From contig NZ_CP080521.1 of assembly GCF_019468565.1 (NCBI RefSeq), positions 4,650,001 to 4,714,000 on the forward strand: DNA of 64,000 nucleotides, written 5' to 3'. Source of the stretch: Pseudonocardia sp. DSM 110487. GTDB taxonomy: Bacteria > Actinomycetota > Actinomycetes > Mycobacteriales > Pseudonocardiaceae. The position numbers and the translations under genes are program-made. This document shows, piece after piece, positions 35,575 through 43,962 of this stretch (positions are counted from its first letter, which is position 1; each line of letters opens with the position of its first letter). Below the pieces are notes generated by a model. The model saw nothing but the letters and a program-made list of their open reading frames with translations. It did no database searches and had not been told where the DNA came from.

Positions 35575-37179
35575 TCAGGGCCGGAATCCGATCTTGTCCC
35601 AGCGGAGCAGGCCACGGCTGCTGTACTCCAGGCCGGTGACGTTCCGGGACATGATCGTGCTGAGGGTAGGTGTGAAGGTGAACAGACCCGGCAGGTCCGC
35701 CATGAACCGCTCCTGCACCACGCGGTAGTCCGCGGCGCGCTCGGCGGTGTCACTCGTCGACCGCGCCGCGATCAGCGCGGCGTCGACGTCGGTGTCGGTG
35801 TAGCCGGTGGTGTTGAAGCTGCCGGACGTGCGCAGGAGGTTCACCAGGGCGGGCTCCGGGTCCGGGAACCGGTAGGACCCCGGGTACGGGCTCATGTCGT
35901 AGTCGTGCCGGAGGAAGACCCGCTCGCGGGCCGCGGTGACATCGACGTTGTCGATTCGGATCGACACGTTCCGCATGTCTCGAAGCTGGCTCTGGATGTA
36001 CTGCGCTGCGCGGGCGTTGACGTCGTTGCCGCTGATGTTGACGAAGACGAAGTCGACCGGCTTGCCCTCGGCAGCCAGCTCGTCGAACAGCTCCTGGGCG
36101 CGAGCTCGGTCGGTGGCCGGGAAGGTCAGGTCGGGTTCGTGGAAGGGGGATCCCGGTACGAACAGGGTCTCGGCAGCGCGGGCTTCCGGTGCCCCCTGCA
36201 TGATCTCGGCGAGCCGCTGCCGGTCGATGCTCAGGTAGATCGCCTCGCGAGCCCGGACGTCGTCGAACGGCGCGCGCCGATTGTTGAAGTAGATCCAGCC
36301 TCCGCCGTTCTGGGACTCGCGGTGCACGATGAGACCCATCGCCTCGGCCTGTGCGAACAGCGCGAGGTCGGAGTCCGCGCTCGGCGGCTGCATGTCCGCC
36401 TGGCCGGACGCGATCGTGTTGATCCGTTGCGCGGCCTCGGGGACGAGGTTGATCCGCACCTGCTCCAGGTAGGGCTTCCCGTCCTGCCAGTAGTTCGGAT
36501 TCGCGGTGTAGAGCTCGTGGCTGTCGCGCACCCACTCCGTGAGCAGATACGGCCCGGCACCCACAGGGTTCTCGAAGAAGCCGTCGGGGTCGGTCCGCAT
36601 CGCGGTCGGGGACACGATGAACGGCAGCGACTGCGCGATCATCTTGTCGAGGTGCATGTTCGGCTCGGGTGATGTGATCTGCAGCGTCAGGGGATCGATG
36701 ACCGACATGTCCCAGGTGGCGATGGTGCGCGCCTCCGGCGAGAAGTCCAGATCGACGTAATGCCGGTAGGTGAACCGCACCGCCTCTGCGTCGTACGGGG
36801 TGCCGTCGGTGAAGGAGACCCCTGGCCGGATCCGCATGGTCCAGACCCGCCCGTCCTCGGACGGCTCGAGGCTCTCCCCGATGTGCGGCACCGCCTCCCC
36901 GGTCACCGGGTCGGAGAAGAAGAGGTGGTCGAAGACGGCGGCGAGCCGCGTCGCGTCGCCCGTGGACGAAAGGGTGGCGTCCTGGGCCGGGTCGAAGCTA
37001 CGGGTCGGGATGCCGATCGCCATGGTCAGCGTTCCGCCCCGCTCCGGCTCGGCGTCGACGGGCCCCGCCGTGGCGGCCCCACCGGATCCCCCGCACGCGG
37101 CGAGCATCAGCGTCAGTGCGACGGCCGCTCCGACGGCCGTGAGCCTGCCGCGGATGTCCGTTCGCGGAGATCTCGACAT
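35575..37179 (-). CDS. Dpp/Opp-type ABC importer substrate-binding lipoprotein (DppA-like)
   Basis: 534 aa from ATG 37179, nine bases after AAGGAGG. The lipobox LAAC places the lipidated cysteine at residue 29. Family-5 solute-binding protein: RGGTLTMAIG start, LEPSEDGRVWTMRIRPGVSFTDGTPYDAEAV and NPVGAGPYLLTEW blocks. These bind peptides, but also opines, sugars or small aromatic compounds, and ligand cannot be told from motifs. Because it is cotranscribed with an esterase, amidohydrolases and a Rieske protein rather than peptidases, a non-peptide ligand is likely. Confidence 0.9.
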   Translation of the reverse strand: MSRSPRTDIRGRLTAVGAAVALTLMLAACGGSGGAATAGPVDAEPERGGTLTMAIGIPTRSFDPAQDATLSSTGDATRLAAVFDHLFFSDPVTGEAVPHIGESLEPSEDGRVWTMRIRPGVSFTDGTPYDAEAVRFTYRHYVDLDFSPEARTIATWDMSVIDPLTLQITSPEPNMHLDKMIAQSLPFIVSPTAMRTDPDGFFENPVGAGPYLLTEWVRDSHELYTANPNYWQDGKPYLEQVRINLVPEAAQRINTIASGQADMQPPSADSDLALFAQAEAMGLIVHRESQNGGGWIYFNNRRAPFDDVRAREAIYLSIDRQRLAEIMQGAPEARAAETLFVPGSPFHEPDLTFPATDRARAQELFDELAAEGKPVDFVFVNISGNDVNARAAQYIQSQLRDMRNVSIRIDNVDVTAARERVFLRHDYDMSPYPGSYRFPDPEPALVNLLRTSGSFNTTGYTDTDVDAALIAARSTSDTAERAADYRVVQERFMADLPGLFTFTPTLSTIMSRNVTGLEYSSRGLLRWDKIGFRP

Positions 37180-37196
37180 CGTTGTCGCCTCCTTCC

Positions 37197-38153
37197 TCAG
37201 TGGTCCCGGCGCGCCCGGGCGGTAGCCGGCTGCCGCGCGATCTCGGCGAGCACCTGGCGGCCGAGCTCGTCGTCGGGTGTGTTGAGGTGAGCGGTGCTCG
37301 TGAAGTGGTTGTGCCCGGCCAGGCGCAGGACGGCGGGCCACCGCCCGTGCCGGCGGGTGTAGGCGTCGACCAGGGCGGCCGCCTGCCGCTGCGCCGCGGG
37401 CGGGTCGAACTCGGCGACGACGTAGAGGACCGGCACCGGGCAGTCGAGGAGCCCGCGCAGCGGGGACAGGTCGGCGTAGCGGCCGGGGTCGTCACCGTAG
37501 TAGGGCCGCAGCCGGTCGTGGTCGAAGCTCGGGAGGTCGTAGGCGCCGGAGAGCAGGCTCGCGCTCGCGACCCCCGGTCCGCCCGGGTGCTGGAACTCCG
37601 GACCGGCGAGGTAAGACGCCGCGTGCACCGCACCCGCGGACGTCCCCATCAGGTGGACTCGGCCGGGATCGCCCCCGAGCGCGTCGATGTTCGTGCGCAC
37701 CCAGCCGAGGGCAGCCGCCACGTCCTCAGGGCCTGCCGGCCAACCGAACTCCGGGGCGAGCCGGTAGGTCATCGTGATGCCGACCAGGTTCCGGCGTACC
37801 GCCCAGACGGCGACGTTGTCGTGGTACGGGCTGCCGGGCCGGTTCTTGTCGCCACCGACGAAGCCGCCCCCGTGCACGAAGACGACCACGGGCCGCGGCC
37901 GTCCGGATCCGGAGTTCACCGACCGGAAGAGGTCCAGGCGCTGGCGCGGGTGCGACCCGTAGGCGATGTCCCGGTCCACCTGGATGCCCACGTAGGGCGC
38001 GCGTTCGTGGAACGGCGCGTACATCGTGTGCGAGGCCACGAGCACCTGCTGCGAGACCTCCGCGCCGAGGTCTGCGATGCGCCGTGCGAGCGCCCGGATG
38101 TCGAACGCCGGGCGCTGTCGGGACGCGGTGGTCAGTCCGCGGCCGGCATCCAT
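37197..38153 (-). CDS. HSL-type alpha/beta-hydrolase (carboxylesterase/lipase)
   Basis: 318 aa from ATG 38153, which overlaps the end of the amidohydrolase gene by 22 bases and follows GAGGTCG. HGGG at 94-97 is the oxyanion hole, GTSAGA with Ser172 the nucleophile, EFDPP carries the acid and GHNHF the His, so the triad is complete. These enzymes hydrolyse small esters. An open frame extends much further upstream through the amidohydrolase gene but is out of phase with it and not real. Third from last in the catabolic part of the operon, 17 bp before the binding-protein gene, so it probably hydrolyses the imported ester. Confidence 0.87.
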   Translation of the reverse strand: MDAGRGLTTASRQRPAFDIRALARRIADLGAEVSQQVLVASHTMYAPFHERAPYVGIQVDRDIAYGSHPRQRLDLFRSVNSGSGRPRPVVVFVHGGGFVGGDKNRPGSPYHDNVAVWAVRRNLVGITMTYRLAPEFGWPAGPEDVAAALGWVRTNIDALGGDPGRVHLMGTSAGAVHAASYLAGPEFQHPGGPGVASASLLSGAYDLPSFDHDRLRPYYGDDPGRYADLSPLRGLLDCPVPVLYVVAEFDPPAAQRQAAALVDAYTRRHGRWPAVLRLAGHNHFTSTAHLNTPDDELGRQVLAEIARQPATARARRDH

Positions 38154-39391
38154 TCGACCTCCCGGCCGTCCTCCGTCGGATACACCCGCCGGGCCGGCGG
38201 TGCGTCGGGCTGTCCAGTGACCGGCATGGCACCCACCTCGACGGTCGCCCGCGACCTCGGCCGCCGCTCGCGGTCGGGCCATCTGAACCAGTCCCGGGCG
38301 TTGTCGTGGAAGACCTTGGCGTGCCACGACGGGGGGAGCCGCTGCGCGATGTCGTCGACGGCGTCGGTGTTCCAGTGCGGGTAGCCCGAGGCGAAGCACA
38401 GGAGGTCCGGCGCGCCACCGAACGCGTCGAGGAGCTTCACCACGCGTTCGGCTCCGTCGGGTTCGGCCGGGCGGTCGATCGGCCAAGTGCCGACCCGCAC
38501 GTGCTCGCGGAAGTAGTCGCTGGGAAGGCGGCGGACCCACGGCACCTCGCGCCGTAGCCCGCGCCAGTTGACGTCGAGGCGGAAGAACAGGCCCGGTATC
38601 CAGGCCGCGCCCACCCCGGAGACGAACAGCCGCAGGTCCGGGTACTTCTCGAACACGCCCTGCACGATCATGCTCTGGACGTGGGTCATGATCGGGCTGA
38701 ACGCGAGCGCGGACAGCTCCCCGAATGTCGCAGGCAGGCCGCCTGCCGTGGGGTGGGTCAGCGTGTCGGCGCCCACGTCGCCGCCCGCGTGCAGCACGAC
38801 CGGTAGGTCCATCTCGGCCGCCGCCTCGTAGATGGGGTGGTACGCCGGGTGGCCGAACGGCTTGTTGAGGCCGTTGGCGGCCATCAGCACTCCGACCATC
38901 CGGTCGTGGGCGCCGGCGCGGCGTACCTCCGCGGCGCCGTCCTCCGGCGTCTGGTTGGGCACCAGCACGAAGCCGAAGAGGCGCTCGTCGGCGGCGAACC
39001 ACTGCTCGGTCGTCCAGTCGTTGATGGCGCTGGCGATCGCGCTCGCCCGGTAGGTGTTCGGGACCCCGGGCACGAACATCCCCCGGTCGTGGCTCAGCAC
39101 CGCCCGCTCCACGCGACCGCTCCCCAGGAGCTGTTCGACCAGCAGCCCGGGATCCGAGCCCGCCTGCCTGCCGTCCGGTTCGGCCGACGGCAGGTAGTCG
39201 CCCGTCGGGTGCCGGTAGGGCGCGGCGGGCAGGATCGGCATCGCTCCGGCCCCGCCGGGCAGGGTTCCCGGCACGCCGATGTGCTCCCGCCAGCCGGCCG
39301 ACATGAAGTCGGTCACCTCGAGCTGCGACTGCCAGTGGTGGTGCACGCACACGTCGATGACGGGGCCTCGGTAGCGCTCGTCCGCGGCCAT
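38132..39391 (-). CDS. Amidohydrolase_2-family paralogue with altered metal site (possible pseudoenzyme)
   Basis: 419 aa, TIM-barrel of the ACMSD-related amidohydrolase family, clearly paralogous to the protein encoded at 39758-40894 (shared PSDYFREHV, VFEKYPDLRL, GHPAYHPIY, KVFHDNAR). The paralogue has DVDVH and SSDYPH; here the same places read DVCVH (Cys15) and ASGYPH (Gly336). Both are expected metal/catalytic positions, so activity may be lost or changed. His in VLHAGG and MTHVQS remain. It has a 40-residue C-terminal tail missing from the paralogue. It begins one base after the Rieske stop. A regulatory or scaffold subunit of a heteromeric enzyme is a reasonable guess. Confidence 0.82.
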   Translation of the reverse strand: MAADERYRGPVIDVCVHHHWQSQLEVTDFMSAGWREHIGVPGTLPGGAGAMPILPAAPYRHPTGDYLPSAEPDGRQAGSDPGLLVEQLLGSGRVERAVLSHDRGMFVPGVPNTYRASAIASAINDWTTEQWFAADERLFGFVLVPNQTPEDGAAEVRRAGAHDRMVGVLMAANGLNKPFGHPAYHPIYEAAAEMDLPVVLHAGGDVGADTLTHPTAGGLPATFGELSALAFSPIMTHVQSMIVQGVFEKYPDLRLFVSGVGAAWIPGLFFRLDVNWRGLRREVPWVRRLPSDYFREHVRVGTWPIDRPAEPDGAERVVKLLDAFGGAPDLLCFASGYPHWNTDAVDDIAQRLPPSWHAKVFHDNARDWFRWPDRERRPRSRATVEVGAMPVTGQPDAPPARRVYPTEDGREVEWMPAAD

Positions 39392-39392
39392 G

Positions 39393-39758
39393 TCAGCCCC
39401 TCCCCAGGTGGATCAGGACGCGGCCGTCGTCGACGTGGACCGGGTAGGCCCGGACCCGGTACCCGGGACATGTCGACTCGCCGGTGCGCAGCGAGAACTC
39501 CCAGCGGTGCCAGGGACACAGGACCACCGGCTCCGCCGCATCCGCGTCGACCTCGACGCCGTCGGGGGTGAGCCGGCTCGACAAGGCGACCTGCAGGAAC
39601 CCCTCGGAGAGCAGTGCGGCCTGGTGGGGGCAGCGGCTGCGCACCGCGAAGATCTCGGTGCCCCACCGGCACACGGCGATCTCGATCCCGCCCGCGTGCA
39701 CGTGCCGCATCGTGCGGTCCGGGAAGTCCTCCTCGGCGCCGATGTCGACCGAGCCCAT
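39393..39758 (-). CDS. Rieske-type 2Fe-2S ferredoxin
   Basis: 121 aa from ATG 39758, sharing one base with the upstream stop (TGATG). The Rieske cluster motifs are C43-P-H45 and C81-P-W-H84, so all four ligands are present. Soluble Rieske proteins deliver electrons to ring-hydroxylating oxygenases, but no oxygenase alpha subunit is in this window. It sits between two paralogous amidohydrolase genes, an arrangement that suggests a shared complex or a redox-linked reaction. Confidence 0.88.
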   Translation of the reverse strand: MGSVDIGAEEDFPDRTMRHVHAGGIEIAVCRWGTEIFAVRSRCPHQAALLSEGFLQVALSSRLTPDGVEVDADAAEPVVLCPWHRWEFSLRTGESTCPGYRVRAYPVHVDDGRVLIHLGRG

Positions 39759-40894
39759 CACGCCGACCCCCCGGCGGCGATGGGCTCGGTCACCGGCGCC
39801 AGCCGCAGGACGGCGCGCGCGTTCTCGTGGAAGACCTTCGGCAACCAGTCCCGCGGCAGGCGTCGCGCGACGTAGAACGGATCATCGGCGTCCCAGTGCG
39901 GATAGTCGCTGGAGAAGCAGAGCACGTCCTCCATACCGCCGAGCGCCTCGAACAGGTCGATCAGCTGGCTCCTGCGCGGGGTCAGCTCGAACGGCTGGGT
40001 GCTGAGCTTGACGTGACGGCGGAAGTAGTCGCTCGGCCGCTGCCGCACCCAGTCGCTCTCGGCGCGCAGCTCCCGGTAGTGGGCATCGAGCCGCCAGAGG
40101 AAGTTCGGCACCCAGGCGACGCCGGTCTCGAGCACGAGCACCTTGAGCCGCGGAAACTTCTCGAACGTCCCCTGGGTCACGAAGCTGGCGAGGTGGGTGA
40201 GCGTCGGCTGCTGCAGCAGGGTGTGCCACTCCAGCCGTGAGTTCGGCACGCCGCCCGCAGCGGTGTGGGCCAGTCCGCCTTCCGTCTCGCCGGCGGCGCC
40301 GTGGATGGCGATCGGTAGTCCTGCCTCCTCCGCGGCCCGGTAGATGGGGTCGTAGACGGGATGCCCGAGCGGCTTGCCGAAGGCGTTCCAGGAGAACAGG
40401 ACGGCCGTCACTCCGAGATTGCCGGCCATCCGCCGGATCTCGCCCGCGGCCTCGTCGGGCAGCTCGGCCGGGACGACGACGGTCGTCCGCAGCCGGGAGT
40501 CACGGGGCAGCCAGGTCTCCACGACCCAGTCGTTCATCGCTCGCGCGATGGCCGCGCCGAGTTCGGGGTTGCGCTGGGCGACCTCGTGGCCGATGTCGAA
40601 CGACAGGTTCGCCACCTCGATGGGATAGGGGTCCAGGTGCTGGCTGCGCATCAGCTCGTACGAGGTCCCCAACCCGTCGTCGGGGAGCGCCTCCAGTCGC
40701 TTGTTGACCCCCCGCTGGAACGGGTAGCTGAGTCCGGCGGGCATGAGCGCGGCACGGGGACCGCCGGTGCGGGCGCGGACGTAGTCGCGCCACCGCCGAG
40801 GAAGCCGGTCCACCAGCTCCTCGGCGGAACGCCACCGCTGGTGGACGTCCACGTCGATGATCGGCCCGTCGTACACCGGCACCTGCCTCGTCAC
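39758..40894 (-). CDS. Amidohydrolase_2-family hydrolase/decarboxylase
   Basis: 378 aa. IIDVDVHQRW (D14, D16, H18) begins the barrel, followed by IHGAAGE, LTHLASF and SSDYPHWD with Asp330. These are the expected metal and catalytic positions, so it is probably active. Characterised relatives are ACMSD, resorcylate decarboxylases and beta-ketoacyl hydrolases; the reaction here is undetermined. It is the first gene of the nine-gene minus-strand operon, and the divergent LysR gene lies 103 bp away. Confidence 0.85.
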   Translation of the reverse strand: MTRQVPVYDGPIIDVDVHQRWRSAEELVDRLPRRWRDYVRARTGGPRAALMPAGLSYPFQRGVNKRLEALPDDGLGTSYELMRSQHLDPYPIEVANLSFDIGHEVAQRNPELGAAIARAMNDWVVETWLPRDSRLRTTVVVPAELPDEAAGEIRRMAGNLGVTAVLFSWNAFGKPLGHPVYDPIYRAAEEAGLPIAIHGAAGETEGGLAHTAAGGVPNSRLEWHTLLQQPTLTHLASFVTQGTFEKFPRLKVLVLETGVAWVPNFLWRLDAHYRELRAESDWVRQRPSDYFRRHVKLSTQPFELTPRRSQLIDLFEALGGMEDVLCFSSDYPHWDADDPFYVARRLPRDWLPKVFHENARAVLRLAPVTEPIAAGGSA

Positions 40895-40946
40895 ACCGGT
40901 CCCTTCGTACTGGGAATGCCGGTAGCAGTGTGGCCGCCCTCATAAT

Positions 40947-40961
40947 TCATGAAAAGCATGA
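40947..40961. promoter_or_regulatory. TCATG-N5-CATGA palindrome in the divergent LysR promoter region
   Basis: Perfect 5-bp inverted repeat around AAAAG within the AT-rich gap between the amidohydrolase operon and the LysR gene. It fits a LysR-type binding site in size and place. Confidence 0.45.
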
Positions 40962-40997
40962 CTAACTAGACTGGGAGCCAAGTATTACTATCTTTGC

Positions 40998-41906
40998 GTG
41001 CGGTTCACGCTGCGGCAGCTGGAGTACTTCGTGGCCGCTGCCGAGACCGGCACGCTCACGGGGGCGGCTGCCCGCTGCCACGTGTCACATGCCGGGATCG
41101 CGCTCGCCGTCACCGACCTCGAACGGGCCCTCGGCGTCCAGCTCCTGCTCCGCCGCAAGGCGAAGGGCGTCACGCTCACGCCGGCCGGCCAGCGCGTACT
41201 GGCGGACGCGCGGGCGTTGCTGGGGCAGGCGGAGGAACTCCAGTCCACCGCGGAGTCGAGCGGTGGACAGCTCGCGGGCCGGTTGCGCATGGGCTGCTAC
41301 ACGGTGCTGGCGCCGTTCTTCGTCCCGTCGTTCCTGGACACCTTCGCCGCCGAGCACCCGCTGCTCCGACTCGACGTCGTCGAGGACGCGCAGCCCGAGC
41401 TGCAGCGTCTGCTCCTCGATGGTGCGATCGAGGTCGCCCTCCTCTACGACCGCGGCTTGCACCCCGACATCGACCACCTGCTCGTCAAGCGACTGCACCC
41501 CTACGTGCTGCTCGCGGCGGATCACCGGCTGGCCCGGAACCCGCAGGTGAGCCTCGCGGACCTCGCCGACGAGCCGTTGATCAGGCTCGACCTGCCGCCG
41601 ATGACGCAGGGTTCGGAGGTGCTCGCCGCCGGCCGGGGCACGGGGGCTGCGGCGTGGTACCGCACGCCCAACCTCGAGCTGGTGCGCTGCCTGGTCGGCC
41701 GTGGCCTCGGCTACGCCGTGCTCGTCCAGCATCCGCTGAGCGAGGTCACCTACGACGGGCGCAGGGTCGCCGCACTCCCGATCGCCGACGAGGTGCCGGA
41801 CGTCTCCGTGGTGCTCGCCCACCCGCGCGGTGCGCAGCTCACCCGGCGCGCCGAGGCGCTCGGCCAGTTCTCCAGGGACATCCTGTCGGTCGCGGACCAC
41901 GTCTGA
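40998..41906 (+). CDS. LysR-family transcriptional regulator
   Basis: 302 aa from GTG 40998 (RFTLRQLEYFVAAAETGTLTGAA). HTH at residues 18-60 with HVSHAGIALAVTDLERALG; ser/ala pattern slightly unusual for the recognition helix. Effector domain with GCYTVLAPFFVPSFLDTFAAEHP and VALLYDRGL, as in LysR proteins of aromatic catabolism. Divergent from the nine-gene operon, so the likely regulator of it. No good ribosome site precedes the GTG, so the transcript may be leaderless. Confidence 0.9.
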   Translation: MRFTLRQLEYFVAAAETGTLTGAAARCHVSHAGIALAVTDLERALGVQLLLRRKAKGVTLTPAGQRVLADARALLGQAEELQSTAESSGGQLAGRLRMGCYTVLAPFFVPSFLDTFAAEHPLLRLDVVEDAQPELQRLLLDGAIEVALLYDRGLHPDIDHLLVKRLHPYVLLAADHRLARNPQVSLADLADEPLIRLDLPPMTQGSEVLAAGRGTGAAAWYRTPNLELVRCLVGRGLGYAVLVQHPLSEVTYDGRRVAALPIADEVPDVSVVLAHPRGAQLTRRAEALGQFSRDILSVADHV

Positions 41907-42118
41907 GCGGCCGCGCGACAGGGTGCGTCCCGCTGGTCTCGTAGGGCCCGCGCCACCGGGTAGGGCCGGGCCGGCGCTACTGCGATGTAGGTATCAACCT
42001 TCACTAACCTCGACGCGTCTGACGTCTCTGCCCGCGTCATTTGACTGCATTTTCCTGGGCGGGGAGCCGACTGGGCAGGTCGGGAGCGCTACTGAGCCGG
42101 ACAGAACATGTCTAACCA

Positions 42119-42148
42119 TTGACCACATCTGTGGTCCTGTGGCTTACT
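42119..42148 (+). promoter_or_regulatory. Probable promoter with overlapping palindromic operator
   Basis: TTGACC (42119-42124) and CTTACT (42143-42148) are spaced 18 bp and resemble -35 and -10 boxes. GACCACA-TC-TGTGGTC (42121-42136) is a perfect 7-bp inverted repeat overlapping the -35. The binding-lipoprotein ATG is 36 bases downstream of the -10. A repressor such as the MarR protein encoded at the operon end could bind here; that link is inferred. The rest of the 277-bp gap shows nothing clear. Confidence 0.45.
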
Positions 42149-42183
42149 GGCCCCCGGCCCGCCGACGACAACGGAGTCGCCCG

Positions 42184-43320
42184 ATGCCACTGGATCACCC
42201 ACCTCGCGGACGCCGTGCCGTCTGCCTCGCCATCGCCGCGGTCGTGTCAGTGCTCCTCGCCGGTTGTAGCGCCGCCGCCCCGGCGAGCGGCGGAGAGCTG
42301 GACCTGGTTCCGCTGAAGCGGGGCGCCGAGCAGGAGCGAGAGCTGCGGCAGCTGTACGACGCCGCGATCGAGTCCGGAGAGACCGACGTCTCCGTCTACG
42401 CCGGGCATCACGACGAGTTCGCCGAGATCTACGAAAGCTTCGAGACCCGGTTCCCCGGTCTGACGATCAGTCCGGAGGTGTACACGGGAGCGGCGCTGCA
42501 AACGGCCCTGGAGTCCGAGCGAACGTCCGGGCGCCACGTGGCCGACGTGATCTCGAACCCCAATGCCGACCGCTACGCCGAGCAGGGCTTCGTCGAGCCC
42601 TACCAGGTCGTCACGTTCGCCATGCCGGAGTGGTCGGAGGGAAGGATCAGCCCTGATCAGCTCCGGGCCGCCGATCACACCTACTACTCGCCCGCGGCGT
42701 TGATGTTCTCCGCGTCCTACAACACGCAGAAGTTGACGCAGTCGGAGCTCCCGACGTCCTGGGCGGCGCTGGCGGGTCCCGAATGGCACGGCAAGATCGT
42801 CTTCATGGACCCGTCGGTTCCCGGGGGGACGAACACGGTCCTGACCATCCTGCTGAACGCAGGGGTCGTCGATCAGGCATGGCTCGATGCGGTCGGACGC
42901 AACGCCAAGATCGTCGCTCAGGATCAGCTCGCCCTGCAGTCCATTAGCTCCGGGGAGTTCCCCTTCCAGCCGTTGTCGGCGACGACGTCCATCGTGCTGG
43001 CGCAGAAGAAGGGCGCGCCGGTGGACGCGTACTTCTACGACGTCGGCAACGTCATCGCGACCGAGAAGTGGATGCTCGCCGCCGATGCACCGTCGGCCGC
43101 CGCGGGCAAGCTCTTCCTGAACTACCTCCACACAGTGGAAGTGCAGCGAGCGGTGCTGGAGGCGGGCAACTTCCCGATCAACCAGGATTCCTCGCTCACC
43201 TCGCCGCACGGGTGGCCGACCCTGGCCGACGTCGATTTCGTGCCGCTGCCGGCACTGTCGGTGGTCCGGCAGAAGTCGACGGAGTTCGGCCCACTCTTCA
43301 AGCGGCTCACCGCGGGTTGA
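42184..43320 (+). CDS. ABC importer substrate-binding lipoprotein (Fbp/AfuA/PotD-type)
   Basis: 378 aa from ATG 42184 (GGAG nine bases upstream). Lipobox LAGC with Cys28. Type-2 periplasmic binding fold: DVSVYAGHHDEFAEIYESFETRFPG, YYSPAALMFSASYNTQKL, WAALAGPEWHGKIVFMDPS and PVDAYFYDVGNV. Related proteins bind ferric iron, phosphonates, thiamine or organic anions. Iron-site tyrosines are not clearly paired. First gene of a six-gene operon that also encodes a permease, ATPase, hydrolase and MarR regulator, which argues for a carbon-source ligand. Confidence 0.85.
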   Translation: MPLDHPPRGRRAVCLAIAAVVSVLLAGCSAAAPASGGELDLVPLKRGAEQERELRQLYDAAIESGETDVSVYAGHHDEFAEIYESFETRFPGLTISPEVYTGAALQTALESERTSGRHVADVISNPNADRYAEQGFVEPYQVVTFAMPEWSEGRISPDQLRAADHTYYSPAALMFSASYNTQKLTQSELPTSWAALAGPEWHGKIVFMDPSVPGGTNTVLTILLNAGVVDQAWLDAVGRNAKIVAQDQLALQSISSGEFPFQPLSATTSIVLAQKKGAPVDAYFYDVGNVIATEKWMLAADAPSAAAGKLFLNYLHTVEVQRAVLEAGNFPINQDSSLTSPHGWPTLADVDFVPLPALSVVRQKSTEFGPLFKRLTAG

Positions 43321-43368
43321 CCGCACAGCACCGACTCACGCCGGGCGGTGGCCGGAAAGGAATTCACA

Positions 43369-43962
43369 TTGGTTGACGAGCGTCAATTCGAGGACCGGAA
43401 CACAGTGGGCTCCGGAACGGTCCGCGAAGCGTCCGTGATGGATCGCCTTCGTGAACTCGAACGGCAGGTCGACGAGTTGCGGTCGGTTCAGGAGATCACC
43501 GACCTGCAGAGCACGTATGTGCGCAACCTGGCCGATCGCGACTGGACGGCGGTCGCCGAGGCCTATACCGACGACGCAGTGTGCGATATCCGCATGCACG
43601 GCGTGCACGTGGGGCGCGAGGCCATCGAGGAGATGTTCCGGTCCGAGCTGGAGAACGTCGTCACGACCAGGGACGGCTACGTCCTGTGCTCGCCGTCCAT
43701 CCGGGTCGACGGCGACCTGGCGCACGGTGAATGGACCTGGATCCGGCTGCAGTGCGAGTTCCGCACGGCGTTCGGCCTGATGCGCGTGTGGGGGCCGTGG
43801 TCCGAGGGCCGGTACAAGTGCGAGTACGCCCGGGTGGACGGGCGCTGGAAGATCAAGTCGCTGTGGTTCCGGGTCATTCGCCCCGATTCCGACGAGGAGC
43901 TCATCGCGATGTCCGAGGACCAGGTCATAGGCGGCGGGTATGCGTCGGTCGAAAGGCGATAG
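43369..43962 (+). CDS. NTF2-fold/SnoaL-like protein inside an ABC importer operon
   Basis: 197 aa from TTG 43369, seven bases after AAGGA; GTG 43348 and ATG 43438 are alternatives. An N-terminal coiled-coil-like helix (MDRLRELERQVDELRSVQEI) leads into a SnoaL_4 domain: TYVRNLADRDWTAVAEAYTDDAV, GREAIEEMF, and YARVDGRWKIKSLWFRVIRP. Such domains occur as small hydrolases, dehydratases or as the beta subunit fold of ring-hydroxylating dioxygenases. It lies between the binding protein and permease genes, with the permease ATG overlapping by 23 bases, so it is made together with the transporter. Confidence 0.75.
   Translation: MVDERQFEDRNTVGSGTVREASVMDRLRELERQVDELRSVQEITDLQSTYVRNLADRDWTAVAEAYTDDAVCDIRMHGVHVGREAIEEMFRSELENVVTTRDGYVLCSPSIRVDGDLAHGEWTWIRLQCEFRTAFGLMRVWGPWSEGRYKCEYARVDGRWKIKSLWFRVIRPDSDEELIAMSEDQVIGGGYASVERR

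Noticed and set aside
37197..39350. 717-codon minus frame that could be read as one long fusion
   Set aside because: Its second part is the real esterase, but its first part runs out of frame through the amidohydrolase gene with Arg-rich nonsense.
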